From NCBI RefSeq assembly GCF_030162935.1, contig NZ_JASAUZ010000002.1:1-64000 (forward strand): a stretch of DNA of 64,000 nucleotides, in the 5' to 3' direction. A program made the position numbers and the translations under genes. Positions 15,836 through 24,779 of this stretch are shown piece by piece. Every line of letters starts with the position of its first letter. Within the stretch, counting starts at the first letter, position 1. The notes under the pieces were generated by a model, which worked only from the letters and a program-made list of their open reading frames with translations, ran no database searches and was not told where the DNA came from. Origin of the DNA: Comamonas halotolerans. GTDB lineage: Bacteria > Pseudomonadota > Gammaproteobacteria > Burkholderiales > Burkholderiaceae_C.

Positions 15836-16513
15836 TTACCAGCTTGCCTTGGATCTGCGAGTGGCCTGAAAGGCTTTCTCCAAAGTCTGCACCATGAATT
15901 CGCGCTCCGAACGCCGGGCAAAGTCCACCGCCGTCAACCCCTGCTGATTACGCAGCTGCACATCCGCCCCTGCGTCCAGCAACAGCTGCACCATGGCCTC
16001 AGAGCCATACTGCGCTGCCAGCATCAGCGGTGTGCTTTTATTGGGTGATTCGGCATCAATATAAGCATGGTGCTCCAGCAATAGCTTCGCAATCTCTACG
16101 CTGTTTTCGTGATCAGCACTGGCTGCGTAGTGCAGTGGCGTCCACCCTGGATGATTGATGCGCGCATCCAGTGCAATCAATTGCTTGACCACATCCAGAT
16201 GTCCCTTGATGCAGGCATGCATCAAGGCTGTCTCCCCCGAAGGGCTGGCTGCATCAATATTCACACCGCGCGCCTTGATCAGCACTTGCGCTACGCGCAT
16301 CGACTCCAGTTGCATGGCCTTAACCAAGGCAGGAAGCCCACGCTCATCTCGCGTATTCGGATCAACCCCCTGCTGCAGCAAATTGCGCACCGTCACAAAG
16401 TTATCGCGGATGATGGCAGTTTGGAAGTCTGAAGCCGTACCGGCTTGTGCCCATGGCGCCCATGCACTCAGTGCAAATACACCCAGGGATTGCAGCAGCT
16501 CACGTCGTTTCAT
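15836..16513 (-). CDS. Exported ankyrin-repeat protein
   Basis: A 225-residue protein with an N-terminal export signal (MKRRELLQSLGVFALSAWAP, ending near AWAQA). The RR followed by hydrophobic residues hints at a Tat substrate but is not decisive. Then come about five ankyrin repeats: NLLQQGVDPNTRDERGLPAL, GETALMHACIKGHLDVVKQL, GWTPLHYAASADHENSVEIA, NKSTPLMLAAQYGSEAMVQL and a final NQQGLTAVDFARRS. Periplasmic ankyrin proteins such as AnkB are linked to oxidative-stress protection, but no catalase is adjacent. It overlaps tatD by 4 bases (ATGA), so the two are translationally coupled. Confidence 0.85.
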   Translation of the reverse strand: MKRRELLQSLGVFALSAWAPWAQAGTASDFQTAIIRDNFVTVRNLLQQGVDPNTRDERGLPALVKAMQLESMRVAQVLIKARGVNIDAASPSGETALMHACIKGHLDVVKQLIALDARINHPGWTPLHYAASADHENSVEIAKLLLEHHAYIDAESPNKSTPLMLAAQYGSEAMVQLLLDAGADVQLRNQQGLTAVDFARRSEREFMVQTLEKAFQATRRSKASW

Positions 16514-17319
16514 CCCGTCACCACACCTTTAAACAAGCGATCAAAGTTCGCACTGGTCAGCTCCGCCACCTCTGGCACAGAGATGCCACGCACTTGCGCC
16601 ACCTGCTTTGCCACAAAAGGCACGTAGGCAGGACTGTTTGTTTTGCCTCGAAATGGCACAGGAGCAAGGTAAGGGCTGTCCGTTTCAATCAAGAGACGAT
16701 CCGCTGGTACGAAGGCTGCCACATCACGCAAATACTGTGCGCTCTTGAAAGTCACAATGCCGGAAAACGAGATGTAGAAGCCAAGATCCAAAGCCTGCTT
16801 GGCCACCTCCATGCTTTCAGTAAAGCAGTGGAACACACCGCCAGCACTGCCTGTTGAGCCATTTTCCCCTTCTTCCTTGAGGATGCGAATCGTATCTTCC
16901 TGCGCCGCACGGGTGTGAATCACCAGCGGCTTGCCACACTGCTGCGCAGCTCGGATATGGGTGCGAAAACGCTCGCGCTGCCATTCCATGTCAGCAACGG
17001 TGCGACCGCCCTTGCGATCTTCCATGCCGTAGTAATCCAAACCGGTTTCTCCAATGCCAACAACACGTGGCAAGGCCGCACGCTCCACCAAGTCCTGCAC
17101 GCTGGGCTCTGTCATGTGCTCAGTATCAGGATGCACACCCACGGTGCACCACAGGTTGTCATGGCTGGTGGCCAGCGCGTGCACATCTGGGAATTCCTCC
17201 ATGGTGCATGAGATCACCAACGCACGCGTGACTTGGGCCTCCGCCATGGCTGCCTGGATAACCGGCAGGTTGGCTGAGAGTTCGGGGAAATTCAGATGAC
17301 AGTGAGAGTCGGTAAACAT
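16510..17319 (-). CDS. TatD-family metal-dependent hydrolase (YcfH-type)
   Basis: A TIM-barrel hydrolase of the TatD DNase family, 269 residues from the chosen ATG at 17319 (MFTDSHCHLN). An upstream in-frame start at 17373 adds 18 residues that do not resemble the family. Metal ligands visible: His6 and His8 (DSHCHLN), Glu in GIGETGLDYYG, His in VIHTR, His in FHCFTES and Asp in IETDSPYL. Family members have 3'-5' exonuclease or D-aminoacyl-tRNA deacylase activity. The pilZ-tatD adjacency downstream of tmk-holB is conserved in betaproteobacteria. Confidence 0.88.
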   Translation of the reverse strand: MFTDSHCHLNFPELSANLPVIQAAMAEAQVTRALVISCTMEEFPDVHALATSHDNLWCTVGVHPDTEHMTEPSVQDLVERAALPRVVGIGETGLDYYGMEDRKGGRTVADMEWQRERFRTHIRAAQQCGKPLVIHTRAAQEDTIRILKEEGENGSTGSAGGVFHCFTESMEVAKQALDLGFYISFSGIVTFKSAQYLRDVAAFVPADRLLIETDSPYLAPVPFRGKTNSPAYVPFVAKQVAQVRGISVPEVAELTSANFDRLFKGVVTG

Positions 17320-17393
17320 CAGGATCAATCGTACAAAAAACAATGCCGGCTCTGGGATCTCCCAAGCCGGCATGGCAATAAATCGGGATTCGC

Positions 17394-17753
17394 CTACAGC
17401 GTTTGCGTGGGACGCTCCGATGCCAGTGCAGAACCCAAGATTTGTTCAATCTTGGCTTTAAGCTGCGCAGATTTTTCATCTTTGGGAAACCGCACCCCGA
17501 TACCTTGGGTGCGATTGCCGCCAGCGCCTGCGGGCGTCACCCAGCCTACTTTTCCAGCAATCGGGTAGCGCTGAGTATCGTCAGGCAAGGTCAGCAACAC
17601 ATACACATCGTCCCCTAACCCGAACTCACGCGTTGTAGCGACAAAGATACCGCCGTCCGCAAACAAGGGGATGTAGGCTGCATACAAAGCCCCTTTTTCT
17701 TTGAGGGCCAGTTGCAAAACACTGGGGCGAGGTGGCGGCGTCTGCATGCTCAT
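17394..17753 (-). CDS. pilZ: Type IV pilus PilZ protein
   Basis: A 119-residue PilZ-domain protein. The N-terminus (LQLALKEKGALYAAYIPLFADGGIFV) and the core (FGLGDDVYVLLTLPDD, GKVGWVTPAGAGGNRTQGIG) match the short PilZ protein found downstream of holB in Pseudomonas and Burkholderiales. That member lacks the RxxxR and NxSxxG motifs for c-di-GMP binding, which are also not seen here. It works in type IV pilus biogenesis with PilB and FimX-like proteins. It lies 22 bases after holB in the tmk-holB-pilZ-tatD operon. Confidence 0.88.
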   Translation of the reverse strand: MSMQTPPPRPSVLQLALKEKGALYAAYIPLFADGGIFVATTREFGLGDDVYVLLTLPDDTQRYPIAGKVGWVTPAGAGGNRTQGIGVRFPKDEKSAQLKAKIEQILGSALASERPTQTL

Positions 17754-17775
17754 AGTTAGGTGTTGTTGTTTCGCT

Positions 17776-18786
17776 TTAACTTTTCGAGTTTATGACTGTA
17801 CTGGCCTGCGCCACAAGGGCTTCGGTCATCAAACCCGCATTAAAAGGATGCTCTGCAGTGCGCGCCTCTTGCGCCAGTGACTTGGCCCAGCGCGCCAGTA
17901 CCATCGCTGAAGGAGCCCTGGGCAAGTCCTGCGCCGCAAAGTAACGTGGCTGCGCACCTTGGACGACACACATCAGGTCATGACACAACTTTTGTAGCCA
18001 TTGCACAACTTCTGGCTGAGACATATCAGTGAAAATCGCCACTTCCCCTGCCGCCACGGCCTTGGGCAAACGCTGAAAAAGCGCCAAACCCTTACCCGCT
18101 TGCGCCATGCTCAAAGCATCAAAGGGCCGCCCTCCCGCTGCACGCAACCATGCCTGCGCATCATCCGCTGGCATACCTTGCGTCTGCAGCCACTGCAGCA
18201 TTTGCGCTTCTTGCGGCCACTGCATGGTGTGCGCCAAACAACGGCTGCGAATGGTGGGCAGCAATTGATGTGCTGCCTCAGTGGCCAGAACAAAACGCAC
18301 ATCGCCAGGTGGCTCCTCCAGCGTTTTCAACAAGGCATTCGCTGTAATGGCGTTCATTTGCTCTGCAGGATAGACCAGCACCGCTTTACCTTTACCCCGA
18401 GCACTGGTGCGCTGCGTAAATTCCACAGCATCACGCATGGCATCCACGCGAATTTCCTTGCTTGGCTTGCGCTTCTTGTCATCAATATCGGACTGGGCCT
18501 TTTCGCTCAATGGCCAGCCCCGCGCCTGCATATCAACTTCAGGCATCAAGACACACAGATCGGCATGGGCATGCACATCAATGCTGTGGCAACTCACACA
18601 GTGACCACAAGCCCCTTGCGCAGAGGGCTGTTCGCACAGCCAGGCACGCACCATGGCCATACCCAATTCAAACTGCCCCATCCCGGATGGGCCTTGCAAC
18701 AACCAGGCGTGACCGCGCTGCGTCAGCAAGGCCTGCCGCTGCTGTTCAAGCCATGGGGCCAAGAAGCCACCAGTAGTGCCACTCAC
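17776..18786 (-). CDS. holB: DNA polymerase III subunit delta'
   Basis: A 336-residue AAA+-like clamp-loader subunit. The P-loop region reads [13 protein letters not shown], lacking the Walker A lysine, as is normal for delta' (which does not hydrolyse ATP). The zinc-binding cysteines are in [18 protein letters not shown]. The sensor region includes [20 protein letters not shown] and LLPTIRSRC, the conserved SRC motif. It opens the sliding clamp together with gamma/tau and delta. The start overlaps the stop of tmk by 4 bases. Confidence 0.93.
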   Translation of the reverse strand: MSGTTGGFLAPWLEQQRQALLTQRGHAWLLQGPSGMGQFELGMAMVRAWLCEQPSAQGACGHCVSCHSIDVHAHADLCVLMPEVDMQARGWPLSEKAQSDIDDKKRKPSKEIRVDAMRDAVEFTQRTSARGKGKAVLVYPAEQMNAITANALLKTLEEPPGDVRFVLATEAAHQLLPTIRSRCLAHTMQWPQEAQMLQWLQTQGMPADDAQAWLRAAGGRPFDALSMAQAGKGLALFQRLPKAVAAGEVAIFTDMSQPEVVQWLQKLCHDLMCVVQGAQPRYFAAQDLPRAPSAMVLARWAKSLAQEARTAEHPFNAGLMTEALVAQASTVINSKS

Positions 18787-19460
18787 GCTGATGCTCCCTC
18801 CAGCCGTTGCAGATAACCACGCGCTTGCAACACATCAGCCACTTGCTGCCAGACGGCATCACGGCTCTGGTGCGCATCAATCCGAGCGAAACGCAGAGGA
18901 GCCGCTTCACATCGGCGTGCGTAGCCCGAGGCCACTGCAGCAAAAAAATCCTGTGGTTGAGCTTCAAAGCGATCCGGCACCCGCGCTGAAGCCAAGCGTT
19001 CGGCGGCTACCGCTGCCGGCAAATCAAACCAGATGGTGAGATCGGGCTCGCGCATCAATCCAGCATCGGCGCCAACACCAGTCTGCGCCATGCGCTCCAG
19101 CACCGTAAGCTGCGCCCAGTCGAATCCACGGCCAGCGCCTTGGTAGGCAAAGGTGGCATCCGTAAAACGATCGCTGACCACCACATCTCCGCGGGCCAAG
19201 GCAGGCTCAATCACATTCACCAAATGATCGCGACGCGCGGCAAAAGCGATTAGAGCCTCTGTCAATGGATCCATGGAATCGTGCAGCAGCAGATCGCGCA
19301 GCTTCTCCGCCAAGGGAGTGCCACCCGGTTCACGCGTCAAGGTCACGGTACGGCCTGCATTTTGAAAGGCCTGCGCCAAAGCCGCGATATGTGAGGACTT
19401 GCCTGCACCATCAATACCTTCAAAGCTGATAAACAAGCCGGTTGCTGGGGTGTTGTTCAA
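18783..19460 (-). CDS. tmk: Thymidylate kinase
   Basis: A 225-residue P-loop kinase that phosphorylates dTMP to dTDP. Walker A is [12 protein letters not shown] (residues about 14-25), the substrate-binding [18 protein letters not shown] follows, then [19 protein letters not shown] (DRF motif) and a LID-like [17 protein letters not shown]. The length is slightly above E. coli Tmk (213). It is upstream of holB with a 4-bp overlap and 69 bases downstream of mltG, forming the mltG-tmk-holB-pilZ-tatD operon. Confidence 0.95.
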   Translation of the reverse strand: MNNTPATGLFISFEGIDGAGKSSHIAALAQAFQNAGRTVTLTREPGGTPLAEKLRDLLLHDSMDPLTEALIAFAARRDHLVNVIEPALARGDVVVSDRFTDATFAYQGAGRGFDWAQLTVLERMAQTGVGADAGLMREPDLTIWFDLPAAVAAERLASARVPDRFEAQPQDFFAAVASGYARRCEAAPLRFARIDAHQSRDAVWQQVADVLQARGYLQRLEGASA

Positions 19461-19529
19461 AACAGTTCTCTATTTACTTCAAGTATTGCAGCGCCAATCC
19501 AGCAGTTGCGCCAACTGACACCGCCAATT

Positions 19530-20561
19530 TCAATTGCCACCGCGGATATAGCGATTGACGGCACGGTTGTGCTCATCAAGATTGGCGCTGAAGTGACTAC
19601 TCCCATCACCACGGGACACAAAATAATAAGCCTTGGTGGGCTCGGGCAGCACAGCCGCCATCAAAGAAGCTTTACCGGGCAGTGCGATCGGCGTCGGGGG
19701 CAAGCCTGCACGCGTATAAGTATTCCACGGGGTATCAGTCTGCAGATCTTTGCGACGAATATTGCCATCAAAAGACTCCCCCATGCCATAAATCACGGAA
19801 GGGTCAGTTTGCAGCCGCATACCGATTCGCAGACGGTTCACAAAAACACCAGCAATCTGGCCACGGTCACTCGCACGCCCGGTTTCTTTTTCCACAATGC
19901 TGGCCAAAATCAAGGCTTCATAGGGTGTTTTGAGCGGTGTGTCCGCCGTACGCTGCGCCCATGCCTCATCCAAACGCCGCTCCATGGCATGCAAAGCGCG
20001 TCGCATCACGGCTAAATCACTGCTGCCCTTGGCAAAGGTGTACGTATCTGGGAAAAACATACCTTCGGCGGCCACACCGGGTTTGCCCAAGGCTGCCATG
20101 ATGTCGCCCTCACTCATCTGCACTGAGTCCTGTTTGAGGAACACGTCCTTGGCCATTTGCGCACGCATCTGGCGGAAGGTCCAGCCTTCCACAAAAGTGA
20201 TGGCACGCAAACTTTCCTCGCCTCGCACCAGCTTTTGCAAAAGGCTGCGCGGGGTCGTACCTGCAGTCAGCTCATAGTTGCCTGCTCGAATCTGCCGATC
20301 TTGCTGGGAGAGCCGAAACCAGTAATACAGCAAGCGTGCATCGGTTTGCACACCCGCTTTCACCACGGCCTGCGCCACTCCTCGGGGTGAAGTACCTGGC
20401 TCAATCTCCAGCTCCACACTCTGCGCGGACATTCGCAGCGGCTGCCCCAACCACCAAGCAGCAGCGCCACCCAACAAGGCGGTCACCCCAGCCAAGACCA
20501 ACAGCACAATTAAAAAACGTCGCACAACCTTTTGCACCCCATGAAAAAGATCGGGGATCAT
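19530..20561 (-). CDS. mltG: Endolytic murein transglycosylase MltG (YceG)
   Basis: A 343-residue inner-membrane protein that cleaves nascent glycan strands and helps set chain length. One transmembrane helix lies at about residues 15-37 (FLIVLLVLAGVTALLGGAA). It is followed by a LysM-like region and the YceG catalytic domain with LILASIVEKETGRASDRGQI (catalytic Glu in VEKE) and NRLRIGMRLQTDPSVIYG. The C-terminus (YFVSRGDGSSHFSANLDEHN) is the family signature. It diverges from ygfZ, the two starts being only about 10 bp apart. Confidence 0.94.
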   Translation of the reverse strand: MIPDLFHGVQKVVRRFLIVLLVLAGVTALLGGAAAWWLGQPLRMSAQSVELEIEPGTSPRGVAQAVVKAGVQTDARLLYYWFRLSQQDRQIRAGNYELTAGTTPRSLLQKLVRGEESLRAITFVEGWTFRQMRAQMAKDVFLKQDSVQMSEGDIMAALGKPGVAAEGMFFPDTYTFAKGSSDLAVMRRALHAMERRLDEAWAQRTADTPLKTPYEALILASIVEKETGRASDRGQIAGVFVNRLRIGMRLQTDPSVIYGMGESFDGNIRRKDLQTDTPWNTYTRAGLPPTPIALPGKASLMAAVLPEPTKAYYFVSRGDGSSHFSANLDEHNRAVNRYIRGGN

Positions 20562-20570
20562 AATTCACCC

Positions 20571-21476
20571 ATGACCCAGACTCTCCAAGGCATTGCCCCC
20601 ATTTCGCAACTGGGCGTCATCCGCGTACAGGGTGATGACGCAGCCAGCTTCTTACACGGTCAACTGACCAATGATTTTGCGTTGCTGGATTTGCAACATG
20701 CACGCTTGGCCGCTTTTTGTTCTGCCAAAGGTCGCATGCAAGCCAGTTTTATTGGCTTCAAACGCTCGTCTGACGAAATTTTGCTGATCTGCAGCCGCGA
20801 CCTATTGGCTCAAACACTCAAGCGTTTGTCCATGTTTGTACTACGCGCCAAGGCCAAACTCACGGATGCCAGCAATGATTTTGTATTGTTAGGCTTGCTG
20901 GGCAATGCTGTCCCACATGCAGGAGCTGCTGCATGGACCTTGCACACAGAAGGTGATGCGCACATCGTGCACCTGTACCCAGCTGCAGGCCAAGCTCGCG
21001 CACTGTGGGTTGCACCTGCCGGCACCGCAGCCCCTCAAGGCAACGCATTGACTGCCGACCAATGGCTGTGGAGCGAAGTGGCCAGCGGCATTGCCACCGT
21101 TTCGCAGCCTGTGTTTGAACAGTTTGTGCCTCAGATGCTGAATTACGAATCTGTGGGTGGCGTGAACTTTAAAAAAGGCTGCTACCCCGGTCAGGAAGTA
21201 GTGGCGCGCAGCCAGTTCCGTGGCACGCTCAAGCGTCGTGCATACATCGTGCATGCGCCCGAGGAGCTACGCGCTGGTCAGGAAGTTTTTGCAGAAAGCG
21301 ACGCTGAACAAGCCACCGGCACGGTGGTCCAAGCGGCACCAGCCCCCCAAGGCGGCTGGGATGCCATCATCAGCATGCAAATCAGTAGCGCCAACGAAGC
21401 ATTGCATGCAGGTAGCGCCACAGGAACACCTTTAAACCTGCTCCCTCTTCCCTACACCTTGCTTGAAGATATTTAG
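20571..21476 (+). CDS. ygfZ: Folate-binding Fe-S cluster repair protein YgfZ
   Basis: A 301-residue member of the GcvT-like YgfZ/IBA57 family, which uses tetrahydrofolate in the maturation or repair of certain Fe-S enzymes. The family signature KKGCYPGQEVVAR (conserved Cys) is present, as are an N-terminal LGVIRVQGDDAASFLHGQLT segment and the C-terminal barrel. ATG at 20571 (MTQTLQG) was chosen; an upstream ATG at 20532 would overlap the divergent mltG start and adds residues atypical for the family. The ygfZ/mltG/tmk arrangement is conserved in betaproteobacteria. Confidence 0.92.
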   Translation: MTQTLQGIAPISQLGVIRVQGDDAASFLHGQLTNDFALLDLQHARLAAFCSAKGRMQASFIGFKRSSDEILLICSRDLLAQTLKRLSMFVLRAKAKLTDASNDFVLLGLLGNAVPHAGAAAWTLHTEGDAHIVHLYPAAGQARALWVAPAGTAAPQGNALTADQWLWSEVASGIATVSQPVFEQFVPQMLNYESVGGVNFKKGCYPGQEVVARSQFRGTLKRRAYIVHAPEELRAGQEVFAESDAEQATGTVVQAAPAPQGGWDAIISMQISSANEALHAGSATGTPLNLLPLPYTLLEDI

Positions 21477-21507
21477 TCTTTGAGTATCAATGTGCCGATA
21501 CCACACC

Positions 21508-21537
21508 AAAGAAAGCCACCACAAGGTGGCTTTCTTT
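21508..21537. terminator. Bidirectional terminator between ygfZ and the dehydrogenase gene
   Basis: A perfect 13-bp stem, AAAGAAAGCCACC (21508-21520) with GGTGGCTTTCTTT (21525-21537), and an ACAA loop, followed by TTTA. It sits between two convergent genes. Confidence 0.88.
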
Positions 21538-21555
21538 TTATCAGTACCTGAAGCT

Positions 21556-22653
21556 CTAAGGCTTGATCGCAATTTTCAGCACGCCGTCCCGCTGGTTCGC
21601 GAACAAATCATAGGCTTGCACAATGTCGTCGAGCTTGCGCTCGTGCGTCACCAGCAGGCCCAGATCCAGTCGGTTGCTTTCAATCACATTCATCAAGCGG
21701 CGCATGCGCTCCTTGCCACCGGGGCACAGGGCCGTACGGATGGTGTGATCACCCAGACCTGCCGCAAATGCTGACAAGGGAATCTTCAGATCTTCCGAAT
21801 AGACGCCTAGACTCGACAAGGTTCCTCCTGGCTTGAGCACCTTCATGGCTTGCTCAAAGGTTGCTTGAGTTCCCAGCGCTTCAATGGAGCCATCCGCACC
21901 CTTGCCACCAGTGAGTTTGAGCACCTCGTCCACTACATCCACATTGCGAAAATTCAGCGTGACATCGGCCCCCAGCTTTTTGGCGATGCTCAGTCTATGG
22001 TCATTGCCGTCCACCGCAATGATGGTGGTTGCCCCCAGCAAGCGAGCGCCTGCTGTTGCACATAAACCGATGGGACCTTGGGCAAAAACCACCACCGTGT
22101 CACCAATCTTGATGCTTGCGTTTTCGGCCCCGGCGAACCCTGTCGACATGATGTCTGGGCACATCAGCACCTGCTCGTCCGTCAAGCCATCAGGAATAGG
22201 CGCCAAATTGGCTTGAGCATCCGGCACCAGCACATACTCCGCCTGAGTTCCATCAATCAAGTTGCCAAAACGCCAGCCCGCCGTAGCTTTATAGCCATGG
22301 CAGCCGCACAGACCACGCGCGGCCAGGTAGCTACCGTCCTGGCTGGGCGCGCCATCTTGCGCTGCATAGCTGTTGAAATTGGGGCAAATGGCACCAGCAA
22401 TCACACGCTGCCCTTCGGTGTAGCCCTGTACGGCACTGCCTAGCTTTTCAATCACCCCCACCGGCTCATGCCCCACAGTCAAACCTTTTTCTACAGGGTA
22501 CTCACCTTTCAAAATATGCACGTCGGTGCCACAAATTGTGGTGGTGGTAATGCGAATCAGCGCATCGTTGGGGCCAACATCCGGGATAGGTTTTTCAACA
22601 ATCTCGATACGACCTTTTTCCAGGAAGGCCGCAGCTTTCATCATCATTGCCAT
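21556..22653 (-). CDS. Zinc-dependent alcohol dehydrogenase (secondary-ADH type)
   Basis: A 365-residue medium-chain dehydrogenase. Catalytic zinc ligands are in TTICGTDVH (Cys), GHEPVGVIE (His/Glu) and CPDIMSTGF (Asp). The structural-zinc loop with four clustered cysteines is replaced by a segment with few cysteines (AAQDGAPSQDGSYLAARG), as in NADP-dependent isopropanol dehydrogenases of Clostridium and Thermoanaerobacter. The Rossmann motif is VVFAQGPIGLCATAGARLLGA. ATG at 22653 is preceded by CAAGGAGAAAACCTG. The likely reaction is interconversion of secondary alcohols and ketones; the exact substrate is unknown. It is monocistronic. Confidence 0.85.
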   Translation of the reverse strand: MAMMMKAAAFLEKGRIEIVEKPIPDVGPNDALIRITTTTICGTDVHILKGEYPVEKGLTVGHEPVGVIEKLGSAVQGYTEGQRVIAGAICPNFNSYAAQDGAPSQDGSYLAARGLCGCHGYKATAGWRFGNLIDGTQAEYVLVPDAQANLAPIPDGLTDEQVLMCPDIMSTGFAGAENASIKIGDTVVVFAQGPIGLCATAGARLLGATTIIAVDGNDHRLSIAKKLGADVTLNFRNVDVVDEVLKLTGGKGADGSIEALGTQATFEQAMKVLKPGGTLSSLGVYSEDLKIPLSAFAAGLGDHTIRTALCPGGKERMRRLMNVIESNRLDLGLLVTHERKLDDIVQAYDLFANQRDGVLKIAIKP

Positions 22654-22931
22654 CAGGTTTTCTCCTTGCAGGGTTGTCTGCGTTAAAGCAGCACTGCAAC
22701 TTTGACATGCAGCAGTGCCGTACCTTCTGCCATGCTAGAAGTTACCCCTTTATAAATCCAAGCCTTAAGCGCCACCACCTTGACCCGCATCAATAGACAA
22801 AAAGATCATTGACCACTGATCAGCATGAGCCTTTAACTTCGCTAGAATCACCAGCTTGCCCATTCACTGGAAGCTGTTTCAGACAAAGGTGCATGGCATG
22901 TTGGCCGAATTCCGAAAAAAGATTGCCGAAC

Positions 22932-22961
22932 TTTCCAAGAGGCATTTTTTCGGCATATAAT
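22932..22961 (+). promoter_or_regulatory. Sigma-70 type promoter of tRNA-Pro
   Basis: A perfect -10 box TATAAT (22956-22961) has a plausible -35 TTTCCA (22932-22937) with an 18-bp spacer and lies 11 bp before the mature tRNA 5' end at 22973. The rest of the gap back to the dehydrogenase gene (22654-22931) shows no other feature. Confidence 0.7.
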
Positions 22962-22972
22962 CTAGGTCTTGT

Positions 22973-23049
22973 CGGCGTGTAGCGCAGCCTGGTAGCGCAC
23001 TTGCATGGGGTGCAAGGGGTCGCGAGTTCGAATCCCGCCACGCCGACCA
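22973..23049 (+). tRNA. tRNA-Pro (anticodon GGG)
   Basis: A 77-nt cloverleaf beginning CGGCGTGTAGCGCAGCCTGG and ending ACCA, with CCA encoded. The acceptor stem CGGCGTG/CACGCCG is perfect. Anticodon stem CTTGC/GCAAG encloses loop ATGGGGT with anticodon GGG, and the T-arm contains GTTCGAATC. C1 pairing with G72 is typical of bacterial tRNA-Pro. Confidence 0.97.
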
Positions 23050-23060
23050 TTGATATAGAG

Positions 23061-23088
23061 AAGGGCTAACAGTTCGCTGTTAGCCCTT
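23061..23088 (+). terminator. Rho-independent terminator of tRNA-Pro
   Basis: A perfect 12-bp stem, AAGGGCTAACAG (23061-23072) with CTGTTAGCCCTT (23077-23088), has a TTCG tetraloop followed by TTTGTTTTTT. Confidence 0.92.
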
Positions 23089-23147
23089 TTTGTTTTTTAT
23101 TTTTTTATTTTTCCCTGAACATACAGGTAGCAAAGAGCTCAAGAAAA

Positions 23148-23498
23148 ATGATTGAAGGTTTGATTACCGGACGTTTGACAACAGACCCCAGTGAACGCAC
23201 AGATCGATTTGGCAAGACATTCATGGTGGCCCGTATGCGTGCCACAGTAGGAGATGGAGGCTTGCGTGCCAATACTGGCGACGGCCCCAGTAGCCTTTTT
23301 GTAAACGTAGTTGCTTTTGACCCTGTGCCTTGCAGCCAATTGCGTGATTTACTTGAAGGTGATGTCGTGTCTTTGGTGGGCCCCATCACTCCCAAGGTAT
23401 GGACGGATCGCCAAGACATCAGCTACCCTGCTTTGGATGTCGTCGCCTATCGCGTCATGGCACTACCCAAACACACCGCTCCTGAATACAGCATCTAA
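23148..23498 (+). CDS. Short SSB-like OB-fold protein
   Basis: A 116-residue protein with the N-terminal pattern of single-stranded DNA-binding proteins (MIEGLITGRLTTDPSERTDRFGKTFMVARM, compare the GxLxxDPexR start of SSB) and a core LFVNVVAFDPVPCSQLRDLLEGDVVSLVGPI. It stops at TAPEYSI with no disordered linker and no acidic C-terminal tip, so it cannot use the usual SSB tail to recruit partners. Such short SSB-like proteins are common on plasmids and integrative elements of Burkholderiales. It lies alone between tRNA-Pro and metQ. The chromosomal housekeeping SSB must be elsewhere. Confidence 0.7.
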   Translation: MIEGLITGRLTTDPSERTDRFGKTFMVARMRATVGDGGLRANTGDGPSSLFVNVVAFDPVPCSQLRDLLEGDVVSLVGPITPKVWTDRQDISYPALDVVAYRVMALPKHTAPEYSI

Positions 23499-23617
23499 AA
23501 AGCTTCTGTACAGACGAAGCATCTCATATCGAAAAGTTATATAAAAATAAAAATATATTCTCCCAGAACATATGAGAGCCGCATTACAGTCAGGCATCTA
23601 TTTTTTGTGAGATTGAG

Positions 23618-24409
23618 ATGCTCAACAAACGTCTATTTATACAAGCTGCACTGGCTGTCGCTACAGCCGGTGCATTCAGCGTACATGCGCAAGACACTAT
23701 CAAGGTAGGTGTTACCGCAGGCCCACACGCCCAAATTCTGGAACACGTCAAGCGGGTTGCCGCCAAAGACGGCCTGACCATCCAGATCATCGAATTCAGC
23801 GATTACGTACAGCCAAATGCAGCCTTGGCTTCCGGTGATCTGCAAGCCAACAGCTACCAACACGCCCCCTATCTGGAAGCACAGGTCAAGGATCGCGGAT
23901 ACAAGCTCGTCAAGCTGGCAAATACCGTCAACTTCCCTATCGGCCTGTACTCGAAGAAGGTCAAGCAGTTGAGCGAACTCAAGCCAGGCGCCAAATTCGG
24001 TATTCCCAACGATCCCACCAACGGTGGTCGCGTGCTGCTGCTGCTGCAGGAGCAAGGCCTGATCAAGCTCAAGCCCAACGCCGGCCTGAAAGCGACACCC
24101 TTGGATGTGGTAGAGAACCCCAAGAAGCTGCGTTTTGTAGAGCTGGATGCAGCGCAACTACCCCGCTCGCTGGATGACTTGGATGCATCGGCCATCAACA
24201 CCAACTTTGCCATGTCTGCGGGCCTGAATCCCAAGAAGGATGCGATTGCACTGGAGCGAGCAGACGGTCCTTACGTCAACATCCTGGCTGTACGCGAGAC
24301 TGATGTAAACCAGCCTTGGGCTGTCAAACTGACCAAGGCCTATCAATCCGAATCCACTCGCAACTTCGTGGCAAAGCAGTTCCAGGGATCGGTGCTCACA
24401 GGCTTCTAA
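23618..24409 (+). CDS. metQ: MetQ/NlpA-family methionine ABC transporter substrate-binding protein
   Basis: A 263-residue periplasmic binding protein of the NLPA lipoprotein family. Family motifs seen: IKVGVTAGPHAQILEHVK, FSDYVQPNAALASGDLQANSYQH, GAKFGIPNDPTNGGRVLLLLQ and ASAINTNFA. The signal peptide ends SVHAQ rather than in a lipobox, so it is secreted by signal peptidase I rather than anchored. It is expected to bind D- or L-methionine or a related compound for MetNI. The matching metN and metI genes are about 2.3 kb away on the other strand, separated by a permease, so the transporter genes are split. Confidence 0.85.
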   Translation: MLNKRLFIQAALAVATAGAFSVHAQDTIKVGVTAGPHAQILEHVKRVAAKDGLTIQIIEFSDYVQPNAALASGDLQANSYQHAPYLEAQVKDRGYKLVKLANTVNFPIGLYSKKVKQLSELKPGAKFGIPNDPTNGGRVLLLLQEQGLIKLKPNAGLKATPLDVVENPKKLRFVELDAAQLPRSLDDLDASAINTNFAMSAGLNPKKDAIALERADGPYVNILAVRETDVNQPWAVKLTKAYQSESTRNFVAKQFQGSVLTGF

Positions 24410-24438
24410 GTACTCACAAATCAGGCACGAATCATGCA

Positions 24439-24462
24439 AGCCCTTGGTCACAGCCAAGGGCT
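24439..24462 (+). terminator. Rho-independent terminator of metQ
   Basis: Stem AGCCCTTGG (24439-24447) pairs with CCAAGGGCT (24454-24462), 9 bp, followed by TTTTTAT. Confidence 0.88.
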
Positions 24463-24610
24463 TTTTTATGCGTAGTTGCTGCTTCTCGGGCACCGTCAAG
24501 CGCCCTGCTGCACCTGCTGCAGACGCCATCGTAAGCAATCATCGGCACGGCAATTCCTTGAGCGACAAATTAGGACTTTGAAGGACAGCTGCAGGGCCTA
24601 GCCATGATGC

Positions 24611-24779
24611 TAGAATCCGCCCCGAATCGCGCGCGCATGCGTCAGCACTCCAACGGAAGTGCATAGACCGTACACGCACGATAGCGACTTCAAAGCCCCG
24701 CTATGCGTCAATTCGTAGCGGGGCTTTTACATCGCTGCTTTGGTGTTCCATTGAACGATGGAGTGTGCAAAGCAGCGAT
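24611..24779 (+). ncRNA. Candidate structured leader or small RNA upstream of the permease gene
   Basis: TAGAAT (24611-24616) could be a -10 box, though no good -35 is visible. The next 110 bases contain a small hairpin (GCACT..AGTGC) and a strong terminator-like hairpin: AAAGCCCCGCTA (24692-24703) with TAGCGGGGCTTT (24716-24727), followed by TTAC. Directly after it comes a second perfect 12-bp inverted repeat, ATCGCTGCTTTG (24731-24742) with CAAAGCAGCGAT (24768-24779), with further pairing inside (TCCAT/ATGGA). A third weak hairpin (GGCC..GGCC then ACTTTTT) follows near 24800. Either this is a terminated small RNA, or a premature-termination leader for the permease at 24941. No known riboswitch class is recognised. 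Confidence 0.45.

Noticed and set aside
22820..23050. Minus-strand ORF over tRNA-Pro (GVAGFELATPC type)
   Set aside because: Antisense of the tRNA gene and its promoter; a standard artefact.
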